DNA of 64,000 bases from Paenibacillus sp. EZ-K15 (GTDB taxonomy: Bacteria; Bacillota; Bacilli; Paenibacillales; Paenibacillaceae): positions 1-64,000 of the forward strand of contig NZ_PDHM01000027.1 in NCBI RefSeq assembly GCF_002573715.1, in the 5' to 3' direction. Shown here in pieces: positions 52,414 to 62,910 of the stretch. The stretch's first letter is position 1, and each line of letters starts with the position of its first letter. The notes beneath the pieces are model-generated. The model was not told the DNA's origin. It saw only the letters and a program-made list of their open reading frames with translations, and did not search any database. The translations under genes and the position numbers were made by a program.

Positions 52414-54348
52414 TTACTTCACCAGCTCAAACGAGGACAGCGCACGCGTAAGCGCGGCTTGCTGCATGTCCGTTGCATTGGCATCATTCAACGTCGTCGT
52501 AATCGTGTACACGATATCTCCGTTTTCAAAGACAATCTCCTGAGTCGTAAAGCCAACGCCGTTCTTCACCTGATGCACCTTGAACGACACGGCAGGCACA
52601 CCGGCAAACGTAATGTTATCCACGCCAAGCAATTTCAACGTCGTCCCTGAGGCCGTGCTGGCTTCATTATAATAACGTTTCAGGTTGCTGACGATGAATT
52701 CTGCGGAGGTATCCTTCTGAGCATTAATTTCAAACCCGCCCCCGGCAAATCCATATTCCACCGTTCCCTGCTCGAACTGATCATTCAGCGGTTCCCAGTA
52801 CTTTGGAATATCGATATGGTAGCGGTACGTTTCAGAGTTCTTGCTTCTCATCTTGGTTTTATCGGTCAGATAGCCTTCATCGCCAATGCGGCCGAAGTTC
52901 TCCGGTACTACATCATAATCAATCTCGATCGATTCCAGCACCTTCTTCCAGTTGGAAGCCGTCCGTTCCTGGCCATCCGGCACCGCATACTCCAGATAGT
53001 AACGGTAGCCGTTCTTCTGGATCATCACTTCATATTCCGTCACCCATTTATCTCCGAAGTTGTACCGTACCTCTTGAATCTGCCCTTTGACGCCCGATAT
53101 CTCGACAGGCGTAAGTCCGACGTATTCGTATGAATCTTGGACGAAGGATTCCGACAGCCAGTCTTTAAGCCGCTGCCCCCAGGCTGTGAGCGTGCCATCA
53201 ACCCCTGTTGGAGCGGATGTCACCGAGACGGACAGGTAACCTTGCCCTTCGCTGCCGTATAACATATCCTTGTTGTTGATTTCCCAACCTGCAGGAATGC
53301 CGAACCATATGCCGTATTCTTCATTTCCTGCTTCGCGGAGCCCACCTACGATGGAAGAGACGTCTTTTAATGTTTTGTCTCCCTCCTGATAGGTCGTTCT
53401 AAATGAACCCAGCAAGCTCGCGTGCTTGTCCATATCCTTATAGTGAACCGCTTCTGCATCGGCAAAATACAGCTCATAGACGCGATCATTGGCATAGTAC
53501 TGCCGACCTTCCCACAAGACGCCGTCGATATCGCGGGAAATTACTCTGGCATACGGTAGAACTCCACTTGCGACCGTCTCTCGGTGAAGTACAACATCTC
53601 CAGAATCGCTCAGTTCTTTCAGGAGCCGTTCCAACAAATCGTCAGGACTCAGCTTTACTTTCTGGGAGGAGGCATGAACCTCAAGATAATAGCGGCCCGT
53701 AGCATCGTTAAAAGCAGCACCGCTCTCGTCGTCCGTTCCTCTCCCAACAATCATCCAGGAAGGATAATTCATACTCCATTCATAATAACTATTTCCGATT
53801 CGGGTCTTACCGGTCGTATTGTTGATCTCGCCATCGTCATGCTTCTCTTCCTTATCCGTAACCATGAGGCTGATGGACAGCTTACCTTCGGAGGAGCTTA
53901 CCTTGGCGCCAATCCCCGCGGCAACCGGGCGCAGCGGTACCATCAGCGTTCCGGACACCATCGCCGGTTCTACCGGCAGCTGTACCTTCTTCCCGTCAAT
54001 CCATGCGGTCTTGTTGCCGATAACGAGCACAATCGTATGCGGTCCTTGCAGCAGTCGAACCCTGTTCTCGCCCTCCAGCTTAATCTCGCTGCCAAACGCT
54101 TTCTTAAACACGCCCAGCGGCACCATCAATACGCCCTGCTTCTGCTGTGGCTTGGCAATCGTATACGAGGTGCCATTGACCGAAGCTGTGCTGCTTCCGC
54201 TTTGCACGGTCAGTATACGCTTCTCCGGCACAACGTCATCACCCCATACGGGAAGTGACAACGACGTGAATAGCATCAAAGCCGATAAGGTTCCGGCTGT
54301 TATCTGCCGCAAACGTCGGCTTGACTCCGTTCTTTCTCTCTTCACCAT
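52414..54348 (-). CDS. secreted protein with copper amine oxidase N-terminal (stalk) domain
   Basis: A 644-aa exported protein. A signal peptide (about 1-37, ALMLFTSLSLPVWG) is followed by the stalk domain (about 60-170: VLMVPLGVFKKAFG, AWIDGKKVQLPVEPAMVSGT, LMVPLRPVAAGIGAKV). Two repeated beta-rich halves each contain a YW/GxP-type start (SYYEWSMNYPSWMIVGRG and GIWFGIPAGWEINNKD), perhaps lipoprotein-like binding modules. Function unknown; wall association is typical of stalk-domain proteins. GGAGG precedes the ATG, and its first codons overlap the 3' end of the HtrA-like gene by 7 bp, so the two are coupled. Confidence 0.8.
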   Translation of the reverse strand: MVKRERTESSRRLRQITAGTLSALMLFTSLSLPVWGDDVVPEKRILTVQSGSSTASVNGTSYTIAKPQQKQGVLMVPLGVFKKAFGSEIKLEGENRVRLLQGPHTIVLVIGNKTAWIDGKKVQLPVEPAMVSGTLMVPLRPVAAGIGAKVSSSEGKLSISLMVTDKEEKHDDGEINNTTGKTRIGNSYYEWSMNYPSWMIVGRGTDDESGAAFNDATGRYYLEVHASSQKVKLSPDDLLERLLKELSDSGDVVLHRETVASGVLPYARVISRDIDGVLWEGRQYYANDRVYELYFADAEAVHYKDMDKHASLLGSFRTTYQEGDKTLKDVSSIVGGLREAGNEEYGIWFGIPAGWEINNKDMLYGSEGQGYLSVSVTSAPTGVDGTLTAWGQRLKDWLSESFVQDSYEYVGLTPVEISGVKGQIQEVRYNFGDKWVTEYEVMIQKNGYRYYLEYAVPDGQERTASNWKKVLESIEIDYDVVPENFGRIGDEGYLTDKTKMRSKNSETYRYHIDIPKYWEPLNDQFEQGTVEYGFAGGGFEINAQKDTSAEFIVSNLKRYYNEASTASGTTLKLLGVDNITFAGVPAVSFKVHQVKNGVGFTTQEIVFENGDIVYTITTTLNDANATDMQQAALTRALSSFELVK

Positions 54349-55424
54349 GACTCAGCCTCCTCAACACTTGACGAAGCAGCTCGATTACCATCCTGGCTGA
54401 GCGTCAGTTTTACATTTACAATATCTCCATCCCGCTGCATCAATAGCTGAACCTGCTGGCCTGGGATGAAAGGCTTTAACCGTTCGTTGATGTCAACGAC
54501 GGAATAGATGCGCTTTCCGTTAATGGCGTATAACACATCATCCTCTTGGATTCCGGCTTTCCGGGCTTGCTCGGACAGCACCTTCGTAACGGTCAATGGG
54601 TCGTCTGAAGGCAGACCCACGATGGCGGACCAGCTTTCTTCCAGTTCCAACCCGAGACCGGCTCTTCGAACCTCACCGTATTCCAACAAATGATCCACAA
54701 TATAATGGACCGTTTCCGCAGGAATGGAAAAGCCCATATTTTCAATGCCAACGGCGGCAAACTTCTTACTGTTGATGCCAATGACCTCGCCTTTCAGATT
54801 GACGAGCGGCCCTCCGCTGTTGCCAGGGTTAATGGCGGTATCGGTTTGAATCAGGCGATAAGAGCCGTCCACGCTCCGGTTTAAGCCGCTTACCACACCC
54901 ACGGATGCCGAGTTTCGTAACGAGAAGGAGATTGGCGTACCTATGGCAACCACCGTTTCTCCAACCAGCGCATTTTGCGCGGATGCGGCAAATTTGGCCG
55001 GCTTCAGAGACTTGGCGTTAATTTTGACCAACGCAATATCACTCATTGGATCGCTGTATACACTCTTGGCTTTATAGGATTTTCCGTCTGACGTCACGAC
55101 CGTGATTCCGGTTAGCCCGTCCACCACATGAGCGTTGGTAACGATCCAGCCGTCTGACTTCCAGATCACTCCCGTACCGTGCGCCAGGTTGTATCTGTCA
55201 TCCACTTCGCTGCTTCCTTGTGGTGCCTTTCCGATAATGCCAACAACCGATGGCGACATCCGGCTGATAACCTGAGGCACCGCACTTTGTTCATATGTAT
55301 TCTTGGACTTAGCGCTTGCTGCAGCCGCTATGTCTGTATGCATAATCGCATCGCTGCTTCCTGCCAGAATGATGGCCCCTAACAGTGCAACCGCCGATCG
55401 TTTTTGCCATTGTAAATTCTTCAA
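54342..55424 (-). CDS. HtrA/DegP-like trypsin-like serine protease (S1C) with PDZ domain
   Basis: A 360-aa surface quality-control protease. With the TTG at 55424 as start, behind GGGGGAGG, the protein begins directly with a signal-peptide-like sequence (MKNLQWQKRSAVALLGAIIL); the longer ATG reading has no good ribosome binding site. Catalytic triad: His in VTNAHVVDG, Asp in SDIALVKI, Ser in GNSGGPLVN. A PDZ domain follows (AGIQEDDVLYAINGK). It forms an operon with the overlapping stalk-domain gene, perhaps its substrate or partner. Confidence 0.9.
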   Translation of the reverse strand: MKNLQWQKRSAVALLGAIILAGSSDAIMHTDIAAAASAKSKNTYEQSAVPQVISRMSPSVVGIIGKAPQGSSEVDDRYNLAHGTGVIWKSDGWIVTNAHVVDGLTGITVVTSDGKSYKAKSVYSDPMSDIALVKINAKSLKPAKFAASAQNALVGETVVAIGTPISFSLRNSASVGVVSGLNRSVDGSYRLIQTDTAINPGNSGGPLVNLKGEVIGINSKKFAAVGIENMGFSIPAETVHYIVDHLLEYGEVRRAGLGLELEESWSAIVGLPSDDPLTVTKVLSEQARKAGIQEDDVLYAINGKRIYSVVDINERLKPFIPGQQVQLLMQRDGDIVNVKLTLSQDGNRAASSSVEEAESW

Positions 55425-55564
55425 TTCGCTTGTTCCTCCCCCGGTTCCATCCTCTACCCAATCTGTACTCCTCAATTTATCATGTTTTTCCATTTGTAGC
55501 CATTGCTTCTAGACCTATTTCTTTTACGTTTTTCCTGCGGACCTTGTAACTTTTCCCCGAAGAA

Positions 55565-55607
55565 ACAAAAAGACGCCTTCACACTGCGTACAGCAGACGG
55601 GCGTCTT
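55565..55607 (-). terminator. intrinsic terminator of the 69-aa gene
   Basis: AAGACGCC (55570-55577) and GGCGTCTT (55600-55607) pair perfectly; the minus strand then reads TTTTTGTTTC. It lies 65 bp after the stop codon at 55671. Confidence 0.85.
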
Positions 55608-55670
55608 GTTTGTATGTATTTCATTACATTCGTCAAATGAAGCCGCTTTAAATAAGGTACCTAGGCCAAC

Positions 55671-55880
55671 CTAATTGTTAAACCATCCTGTAATCATGGC
55701 ATAGTCAGAGTACAAGAACACAAATAAGCTGACGAGACCGAAAGCGATTGCGAATTTATTTTTTTGGCGGGCCATCAACAAGCGAACCACACCAACAAAG
55801 ATCAGAATCGTAAACAGGATCATGAAAATATCAAATGTTTTAAATGTCGCGCTCGCATCCGATGCTGCTGCAAGGATCAT
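55671..55880 (-). CDS. small two-helix membrane protein, unknown function
   Basis: A 69-aa protein with two membrane segments (about 18-34 and 44-61; FMILFTILIFVGVVRLL and AIAFGLVSLFVFLYSDY) joined by a basic loop (ARQKNK). Both ends are short. The family is not recognised. ACGAGGAGG lies 8 bp before the ATG at 55880, a strong site that supports translation. Confidence 0.75.
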   Translation of the reverse strand: MILAAASDASATFKTFDIFMILFTILIFVGVVRLLMARQKNKFAIAFGLVSLFVFLYSDYAMITGWFNN

Positions 55881-56154
55881 GAAACGTACCTCCTCGTGGG
55901 TTTCTTCTCGGGCAAATTTACATATCTTCTTCTATGTTATCCATGTGCCCGTCCAGATGCAAGCCCTCCGCCCCTAAAAATGAAAAAAAGTCATAAAAAT
56001 TTCTCATTTTTAACCAAATTTTCAGATATTAGCATGACTTTCATCACGGCAGAAGCTAGATCAAGTTGCGTTATGGAGTCAGGCATAGGCTGCTTCGTAT
56101 ATCCAAGTGACTCCGAGCAGGATCGAGAAATGTTCACTCTGTTCCTCATATCCC

Positions 56155-57630
56155 TCAGGAATCGGTTTTCTGCTCTTTTGCCGATTCCTCCTCTAAGTCT
56201 TCACTTGGCAATGCCACAGAGGGATCTGTGATCGTAATCCGATCCTCAGGGTCCTTCTTGACATCCAGCGCAACTTCACTGGACGGTTCACTGCTTACAT
56301 TCAATTTGTTCACAGCAACCACATGGATGGTATACCGGCCGGACGGACCTGCCAACATATTGCGGTTCGGAATAAGATAGGAACGGCTCACTACAGGTTC
56401 ATCATTCAAACGATACAGCACTCCGTCAGGTCCTATGTAATATACATGATAATTTATGCCTTCCTGCGTATCCGTCCAGGTTAAACCAATGGATTCATCT
56501 TCCTCATTTAGGATGGCCTGAAGACCGGATATTTTATTCGGGCGGCTCGAAACTTCGTTAGAATAGCTACTCTTGCCGAAGCTGTTCACAGCCTCGACCA
56601 CATAGTAGACGGTCTCCTGAAAACGCACATCGGATGTTACGTAGGCGCCTGACTTCACATTCGCTCCGTCAGCAAATAAGGTATAACCCGTTCCGGACTT
56701 CTCGCTGTAATAGATATTGTAGGTTTCACCTGGCTGCTTCGTCCAGGTTAATTGAACCTGACCCTTCACATATTGGAACTTCAGATCCATCGGAGCAGTT
56801 GGTATCGTTGTCGGCGAACCCGACTGAGATGCTAGGGACTCTGTCCCCCCATGGGGCTGTACTGATCCGGTAACGGCAGGAGTTGTGGATGATGGTCCCG
56901 ATGATGAGGTTACGATACCATGGATTACCGGGTGCGGACTTTCTGGTGGTGTTTCTACCTCACCCTCGGCTGTATCCAAGTTGATTTGCTCCACGGCTTT
57001 CAACCACTTCGCTGTAACCGAAGCCGCTTCTTCCTGAGTAACGATACCCTTGGGATTCAAAGCATCGGCTGTGGATTCCTGAAAGAGACCTAACTCCATG
57101 GCCAGTACGATAGCCTCCTTAGCATAATGGCTGAAGGAGCCTTCATGTAACTCCAACTGCGTGGCTTCCCCGTCCGTGGTTTCCTTATCGGTGACCCCTT
57201 GCAGAGCTCTTTGATACAGCACGGCCATATCCTGACGTGTCAGCGGTTGTCCAACTCCAAATCTTCCGTTCCCTACTCCCTTCACCAGCCCTGCCTGAAC
57301 CGCAGCTTCGATTGCGGAGAAAGCATAGTGATCGTTAGGTACATCCTTGAAGGTAGCGGCTCCTGGAAGTTCACCTGTTCCCAGATTTAAAGCATTAACG
57401 ATTAATATGACAAAATCCTGCCTGTTGATGGCCGCTTTCGGCTGGATATCCCTACCACCGTCACCGGGATGGAGTCCTCCTTCGGTTAACCGGAGGATGG
57501 CTTCCTGCGCATCGAAGCCCACCATATCTGAAACGGGTACACCAGCACTTGCTTGAACGTTATCGGATGAGTTTATGTATAAAGCACTTGCTGCCAGAGC
57601 TATTAGAACGGAACAGGCGATTCTCTTCAT
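56155..57630 (-). CDS. secreted SLH-like and fibronectin type III protein
   Basis: A 491-aa exported protein. A signal peptide (MKRIACSVLIALAASALYI) is followed by three SLH-type repeats (about 35-205): NRQDFVILIVNALN, FKDVPNDHYAFSAIEAAVQA with GRFGVGQPLTRQDMAV, and YAKEAIVLAMELGLF. After a Ser/Pro/Thr-rich linker come two Fn3 domains (LKFQYVKGQVQLTWTKQPGE and ISGLQAILNEEDESIGLTWT). Its wall partner is unknown. The ATG at 57630 follows GGAGGG; a start 36 bp upstream lacks a site. Confidence 0.82.
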   Translation of the reverse strand: MKRIACSVLIALAASALYINSSDNVQASAGVPVSDMVGFDAQEAILRLTEGGLHPGDGGRDIQPKAAINRQDFVILIVNALNLGTGELPGAATFKDVPNDHYAFSAIEAAVQAGLVKGVGNGRFGVGQPLTRQDMAVLYQRALQGVTDKETTDGEATQLELHEGSFSHYAKEAIVLAMELGLFQESTADALNPKGIVTQEEAASVTAKWLKAVEQINLDTAEGEVETPPESPHPVIHGIVTSSSGPSSTTPAVTGSVQPHGGTESLASQSGSPTTIPTAPMDLKFQYVKGQVQLTWTKQPGETYNIYYSEKSGTGYTLFADGANVKSGAYVTSDVRFQETVYYVVEAVNSFGKSSYSNEVSSRPNKISGLQAILNEEDESIGLTWTDTQEGINYHVYYIGPDGVLYRLNDEPVVSRSYLIPNRNMLAGPSGRYTIHVVAVNKLNVSSEPSSEVALDVKKDPEDRITITDPSVALPSEDLEEESAKEQKTDS

Positions 57631-57710
57631 ACAATCCCTCCATTTTGTCGCAATTATCAAGATCATACCATATCCTGGAATGCGAAGATATTGGAGGATG
57701 ATATGAAAAT

Positions 57711-57745
57711 AAAAAAAGAGCCCCCATTACTACAGCTGGGGACTC
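57711..57745 (-). terminator. intrinsic terminator of uvrA
   Basis: On the minus strand GAGTCCCC (57738-57745) pairs with GGGGGCTC (57718-57725) and TTTTTTTATTTTC follows. It lies about 95 bp after the uvrA stop codon at 57841. Confidence 0.85.
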
Positions 57746-57840
57746 CATTATGACGCTAACCTGTTCATCTGTGGAAATATGAAATGCGATAAGCTGTGGG
57801 CTGCACAGCTCCCTTCCAGCATGGAACAGATTCGAAGCTA

Positions 57841-60708
57841 TTAACGTGCCGCTTCCACCTTGTTCAATTCCTTGGTTCGCTTCGTATCACGTTCCAGGAT
57901 GGGTTTTAGGTACTTCCCTGTATAAGACTCGGACACCTTGACTAAATCCTCAGGCGTTCCGGTAGCGATGATGGTACCACCGCCGCTGCCGCCCTCCGGA
58001 CCCAGGTCAATCAGATAGTCCGCTGTCTTAATGACATCGAGATTGTGCTCGATGACAAGGACGGACTCCCCGGACTCCACCAGGCGGTGAAGCACAACCA
58101 GCAGACGGTCGATATCGTCCACATGCAGGCCGGTAGTCGGTTCATCCAGAATATACATCGTTTTGCCTGTGCTGCGGCGGTACAGCTCGGAAGCCAGCTT
58201 CACGCGCTGGGCTTCACCACCGGACAACGTGGTGGCAGGCTGGCCCAAAGTAATATAACCCAGACCGACATCCATCAGCGTCTGCATCTTACGGTGAATC
58301 TTCGGAATGTTTTGGAAGAAATCCGTTGCATTCTCAACGGTCATCTCCAGTACTTCAGCGATGTTCTTGCCTTTATATTTGACTTCCAGCGTTTCGCGGT
58401 TGTAGCGTTTGCCCTTACACACTTCGCAAGGCACGTAGATATCCGGCAGGAAGTGCATCTCAATCTTGATAATACCGTCCCCGCGGCAAGCCTCGCAGCG
58501 GCCACCCTTCACGTTGAAGCTGAAGCGGCCCTTCTTGTATCCGCGAATCTTCGCTTCATTCGTCTGGGAATAGATATCCCGGATATCGTCGAAGACGCCT
58601 GTGTAGGTCGCTGGGTTGGAGCGAGGCGTACGGCCAATCGGTGACTGGTCGATGTCAATAACCTTCTCGATATGCTCCAAACCTTTCATCTCGCGGTATT
58701 GCCCCGGACGTACTTTGGCTCTGTTCAAGTCACGAGCAAGTGTCTTGTAGAGGATCTCGTTGACCAGTGTCGACTTGCCTGACCCGGACACACCGGTTAC
58801 CGCGGTAAAGACGCCAATCGGAATTTTCACGTTAATATTTTTCAGATTGTTCTCTTTCGCGCCTTTAATCTCAAGCCAGCGTCCATCGGTCTTGCGCCGC
58901 TTGCTGTTGACCGGAATGAACTTACGGCCGCTCAGGTACTGGCCCGTCAGAGAGTTAGGGTCGTTCATAATCTCCTTCGGGGTTCCCTCCGCGATGACTT
59001 GGCCGCCATGAATACCAGCGCCAGGACCAATATCGATGATATAGTCCGCAGCCATCATGGTGTCCTCGTCATGCTCGACCACAATCAGCGTATTGCCCAG
59101 ATCCCGCATATGCTCCAGCGTCGAGATCAGGCGGTCATTATCCCGTTGATGCAGCCCAATGCTGGGCTCGTCCAGAATGTACAGCACGCCCATCAGGCTT
59201 GATCCGATCTGCGTGGCTAACCGGATCCGCTGCGCTTCCCCACCGGACAGCGTTCCCGCCGAACGACTGAGAGTCAGGTAATCCAGACCCACATTAACAA
59301 GAAAGCCCAAACGGCTGTGAATCTCCTTCAGAATGAGATTCGCAATCTGTTTTTCTTTCTCGCTAAGCTCCAGATGATCGAAGAATTTCAGGGACTCTCC
59401 GATCGACAGGCTAGTGACATAGGCCATGTTGCGGTCATTGATCGTAACGGCCAGGCTTTCCTTGCGGAGACGATGACCTTTACAAACATCGCATGGCTTG
59501 CTGCTCATATAACCTTCGATGTATTCGCGAATACCCTCGGAATTGGTATCGCGATAGCGACGTTCCAGATTCGGAATGATGCCCTCGAAGGTTACATACG
59601 CTTCCTTGCGCTGACCGAAGTCGTTTTCGTAACGGAAGTGAACCTTCTCATTACCCGTACCGTACAACAGTTTATTCATCTGTTCCTGGCTAAAGGTACT
59701 GACCGGCTTGTCCAGCGGAATGCCGAAATGCACGCAGACCGATTTCAGAAACTGAGGATAATAAGTCGACGTGCCCCCACTCCATGCGGCAAAGGCACCT
59801 TCCTCCACGCTTTTGCTCGTATCCGGTATAAGCAGCTCCGGATCCACGATCATCTCGACGCCCAAGCCGTCACAATCCGGACAAGCACCGAAAGGGGTAT
59901 TGAAGGAGAACATTCTCGGCGTCAGCTCTTCCATGCTGAAGCCGCAGATCGGGCAAGCAAAGTTGGAGCTGAACCGCAGTTCCTCCTGACCCATGATATC
60001 GACCAGGAGCTGACCGCCTGATAGGTTCAATGCCGTCTCGATCGAATCGGCCAGACGTGCCTCTATATCTTCCTTAACTACGATCCGGTCCACAACCACC
60101 TCGATCGTATGCTTTTTGTTCTTCTCGAGCTCGATGCTTTCCGATAGATCGCGCAGCTCTCCATCGACGCGAACCCGAACGAAACCCTGCTTCGCTATAT
60201 CGGCGAACAGGCTCTTATGCTCGCCCTTGCGCCCGGAAATGACCGGTGCGAGGATTTGCAGTCTCGTCTTCTCGGGATACTGCATGATGCGGTCTACCAT
60301 TTGCTCGACCGTCTGGGAGGTAATCTCCACGCCATGCTCCGGACAGTGTGGGTGTCCGATCCGCGCGAACAAGAGACGCAAATAATCATAGATTTCCGTG
60401 ACGGTACCTACCGTAGAGCGCGGGTTGCGACTCGTGGTTTTCTGGTCAATCGATATCGCCGGCGAGAGGCCTTCAATGGAATCGACATCCGGTTTCTCCA
60501 TCTGTCCGAGGAACTGGCGTGCATAAGCGGACAAGGATTCCACGTAACGGCGTTGACCCTCGGCATAAATCGTATCGAATGCGAGAGAGGATTTGCCAGA
60601 GCCGCTAAGCCCCGTAAGAACGACGAACTTGTCACGCGGTATCGTGACGTCGATATTTTTCAGATTATGTGCACGGGCGCCTTTGATCACAATATTTTCA
60701 ATGGCCAA
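57841..60708 (-). CDS. uvrA: excinuclease ABC subunit A
   Basis: DNA-damage recognition ATPase of nucleotide excision repair, 955 aa. Two ABC-type halves: Walker A GLSGSGKSS at about 32-40 and GVSGSGKST in the second half, with LSGGEAQRIRLA and LSGGEAQRVKLA signatures. Zinc fingers include CPICGFSMEEL with CPDC and CEACRGDGIIKIEMHFLPD with CEVCKGKRY. The start is TTG at 60708, supported by AGGAG 10 bp upstream. It lies 103 bp downstream of uvrB and is likely co-transcribed. Confidence 0.97.
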   Translation of the reverse strand: MAIENIVIKGARAHNLKNIDVTIPRDKFVVLTGLSGSGKSSLAFDTIYAEGQRRYVESLSAYARQFLGQMEKPDVDSIEGLSPAISIDQKTTSRNPRSTVGTVTEIYDYLRLLFARIGHPHCPEHGVEITSQTVEQMVDRIMQYPEKTRLQILAPVISGRKGEHKSLFADIAKQGFVRVRVDGELRDLSESIELEKNKKHTIEVVVDRIVVKEDIEARLADSIETALNLSGGQLLVDIMGQEELRFSSNFACPICGFSMEELTPRMFSFNTPFGACPDCDGLGVEMIVDPELLIPDTSKSVEEGAFAAWSGGTSTYYPQFLKSVCVHFGIPLDKPVSTFSQEQMNKLLYGTGNEKVHFRYENDFGQRKEAYVTFEGIIPNLERRYRDTNSEGIREYIEGYMSSKPCDVCKGHRLRKESLAVTINDRNMAYVTSLSIGESLKFFDHLELSEKEKQIANLILKEIHSRLGFLVNVGLDYLTLSRSAGTLSGGEAQRIRLATQIGSSLMGVLYILDEPSIGLHQRDNDRLISTLEHMRDLGNTLIVVEHDEDTMMAADYIIDIGPGAGIHGGQVIAEGTPKEIMNDPNSLTGQYLSGRKFIPVNSKRRKTDGRWLEIKGAKENNLKNINVKIPIGVFTAVTGVSGSGKSTLVNEILYKTLARDLNRAKVRPGQYREMKGLEHIEKVIDIDQSPIGRTPRSNPATYTGVFDDIRDIYSQTNEAKIRGYKKGRFSFNVKGGRCEACRGDGIIKIEMHFLPDIYVPCEVCKGKRYNRETLEVKYKGKNIAEVLEMTVENATDFFQNIPKIHRKMQTLMDVGLGYITLGQPATTLSGGEAQRVKLASELYRRSTGKTMYILDEPTTGLHVDDIDRLLVVLHRLVESGESVLVIEHNLDVIKTADYLIDLGPEGGSGGGTIIATGTPEDLVKVSESYTGKYLKPILERDTKRTKELNKVEAAR

Positions 60709-60811
60709 ACGATATCATCTCCTACTCCATATGGCATGCATGTGGTGCTTATATTTTCACAAAGAGAACGACCGCATAGGCCGTCCCCCCTGTCATTCGT
60801 ATCTCCAACAT

Positions 60812-62803
60812 TTATTCGGCTTGCAGCTCCAGCAGCGCATCACGAAGCTCTGCCGCACGCTCGAATTGCAAATTCTTGGCCGCTTCCTTCATCTCGGATT
60901 CCAGACGCTGGATCAGATTCTGACGCTCTTTCTTCGACATCTTCTGTCCTTCTCCCACCAGATAATCTGCTTTGCCCTCTGCAACCTTCGTTGCTTCGAT
61001 GACATCGCGGATCTTCTTGCGGATCGTCTGCGGCGTAACGCCATGCTCCTCATTATAAGCGATCTGGATACTGCGACGACGTTCGGTTTCCTTAATCGCC
61101 CGATCCATGGAGTCTGTGATCTTATCACCATACATGATAACTTTACCTTCCGAATTCCGGGCAGCCCGGCCAATCGTCTGGATAAGGGCACGGTCAGAAC
61201 GGAGGAAACCTTCCTTATCCGCATCCAGAATCGCAACCAAGGAAACCTCCGGCAGGTCAAGACCCTCCCGTAGAAGGTTAATACCCACCAGCACGTGGAA
61301 TGTACCAAGCCGCAGATCGCGCAGAATCTGCATCCGTTCCAATGTCTTGATATCGGAGTGCATGTAACGAACCTTGATGCCAATTTCTTTCAGGTAATCA
61401 GTCAGGTCCTCTGACATCTTCTTCGTGAGGGTGGTCACGAGCACACGCTCGTCACGTTCCACCCGGTCATGGATCTCGCTAATCAGGTCATCGATCTGCC
61501 CTTCTGTCGGGCGCACATCAATGATCGGATCTAATAGACCCGTCGGCCGAATAATCTGCTCGACCATCGTATCACAGTGCTCCATCTCATACGGACCCGG
61601 CGTGGCCGATACGTAGATGATCTGGTTGACTTTCTCCTCGAATTCCTCGAACTTCAGCGGCCGGTTATCCAGCGCGGACGGCAGGCGGAAGCCGTGATCA
61701 ACCAGCACCGTTTTCCGTGCCCGGTCACCGTTGTACATCGCGCGGATTTGCGGGAGCGTAACGTGCGATTCATCAATGACAAACAGCATATCGTCCGGGA
61801 AATAGTCAAGGAGCGTATATGGCGTAGCACCAGGCTCCCTGAAGGTCAGGGGGCCGGAGTAGTTCTCGATGCCGGAGCAGAATCCGACTTCCTTCATCAT
61901 CTCGATGTCGTAACGGGTACGCTGCTCCAGGCGCTGCGCTTCCAGCAGCTTGCCTTCCGAGCGCAGCAGTTCAAGGCGTTCCTCCAATTCGCGTTCGATG
62001 TTCACGATTGCTACCCGCATCGTCTCTTCACGGGTAACGAAGTGAGACGCCGGGAAGATGGCGATATGCTCGCGTTCCCCAACCAGTTCGCCCGTTAAGA
62101 CGTCGATCTCCGTGATCCGCTCGATCTCGTCGCCGAACAGCTCGACGCGAACGGCATGCTCCCCCTTCGAGGCAGGGAATATCTCGATCACATCCCCACG
62201 GACGCGGAATGTACCGCGAACGAAGTTGATATCGTTCCGCTGGTACTGGATATCAACCAGCCTCGACAAAATCTCATTGCGCGGCTTCTCCATGCCCACC
62301 CTGAGCGAAAGCAGCAATTCTCCGTACTCATGCGGCGAACCCAAGCCATATATGCAAGATACGCTCGCCACAATGATGACATCGCGCCGTTCGAACAGCG
62401 AACTCGTTGCAGAGTGGCGGAGCTTATCAATCTCTTCATTAATGCTGGAGTCCTTCTCGATATACGTATCGGAGGAAGGGATATAAGCTTCCGGCTGGTA
62501 GTAATCGTAATAACTCACGAAATAATCCACCGAGTTATTCGGAAAGAATTCCTTAAACTCGCTGGCCAGCTGTGCAGCCAGCGTCTTGTTATGCGCAATG
62601 ACGAGTGTGGGACGGTTTACCTTGGCGATTGTCTGCGCGATCGTAAACGTCTTACCCGTTCCTGTTGCACCTAGCAGCGTCTGATGTTTTTTCCCTTGGC
62701 GGAGTCCTTCGACCAACGCATCAATAGCCGTGGGCTGATCGCCCTGCGGCTGGAATTCAGACTGGATCTCAAAGGATTTGGTACTGACAACTAAATCGCT
62801 CAT
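60812..62803 (-). CDS. uvrB: excinuclease ABC subunit B
   Basis: Central helicase-like subunit of nucleotide excision repair, 663 aa. Walker A GATGTGKTFT, the beta-hairpin region SYYDYYQPEAYIPSSDTYIE, DESHVTLPQIR and the C-terminal UVR motif (ERAAELRDALLELQ) are clear. GATGAAGGG with GAGGG just upstream of the ATG supplies the ribosome binding site. It is the first gene of the uvrB-uvrA operon, with an SOS-like promoter at 62911-62958. Confidence 0.97.
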   Translation of the reverse strand: MSDLVVSTKSFEIQSEFQPQGDQPTAIDALVEGLRQGKKHQTLLGATGTGKTFTIAQTIAKVNRPTLVIAHNKTLAAQLASEFKEFFPNNSVDYFVSYYDYYQPEAYIPSSDTYIEKDSSINEEIDKLRHSATSSLFERRDVIIVASVSCIYGLGSPHEYGELLLSLRVGMEKPRNEILSRLVDIQYQRNDINFVRGTFRVRGDVIEIFPASKGEHAVRVELFGDEIERITEIDVLTGELVGEREHIAIFPASHFVTREETMRVAIVNIERELEERLELLRSEGKLLEAQRLEQRTRYDIEMMKEVGFCSGIENYSGPLTFREPGATPYTLLDYFPDDMLFVIDESHVTLPQIRAMYNGDRARKTVLVDHGFRLPSALDNRPLKFEEFEEKVNQIIYVSATPGPYEMEHCDTMVEQIIRPTGLLDPIIDVRPTEGQIDDLISEIHDRVERDERVLVTTLTKKMSEDLTDYLKEIGIKVRYMHSDIKTLERMQILRDLRLGTFHVLVGINLLREGLDLPEVSLVAILDADKEGFLRSDRALIQTIGRAARNSEGKVIMYGDKITDSMDRAIKETERRRSIQIAYNEEHGVTPQTIRKKIRDVIEATKVAEGKADYLVGEGQKMSKKERQNLIQRLESEMKEAAKNLQFERAAELRDALLELQAE

Positions 62804-62910
62804 TGCCCTTCATCACCCTCATACTCTAAAATGAAATTCATGCTAAAAGATATGTCGAAACTTCCCGATGATATACTATGGGAAATTAGTGGTGTCTACG
62901 TAAAGAATAA

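Noticed and set aside
58045..61273. several long plus-strand frames
   Set aside because: All are antisense to uvrA and uvrB, which are unmistakable.
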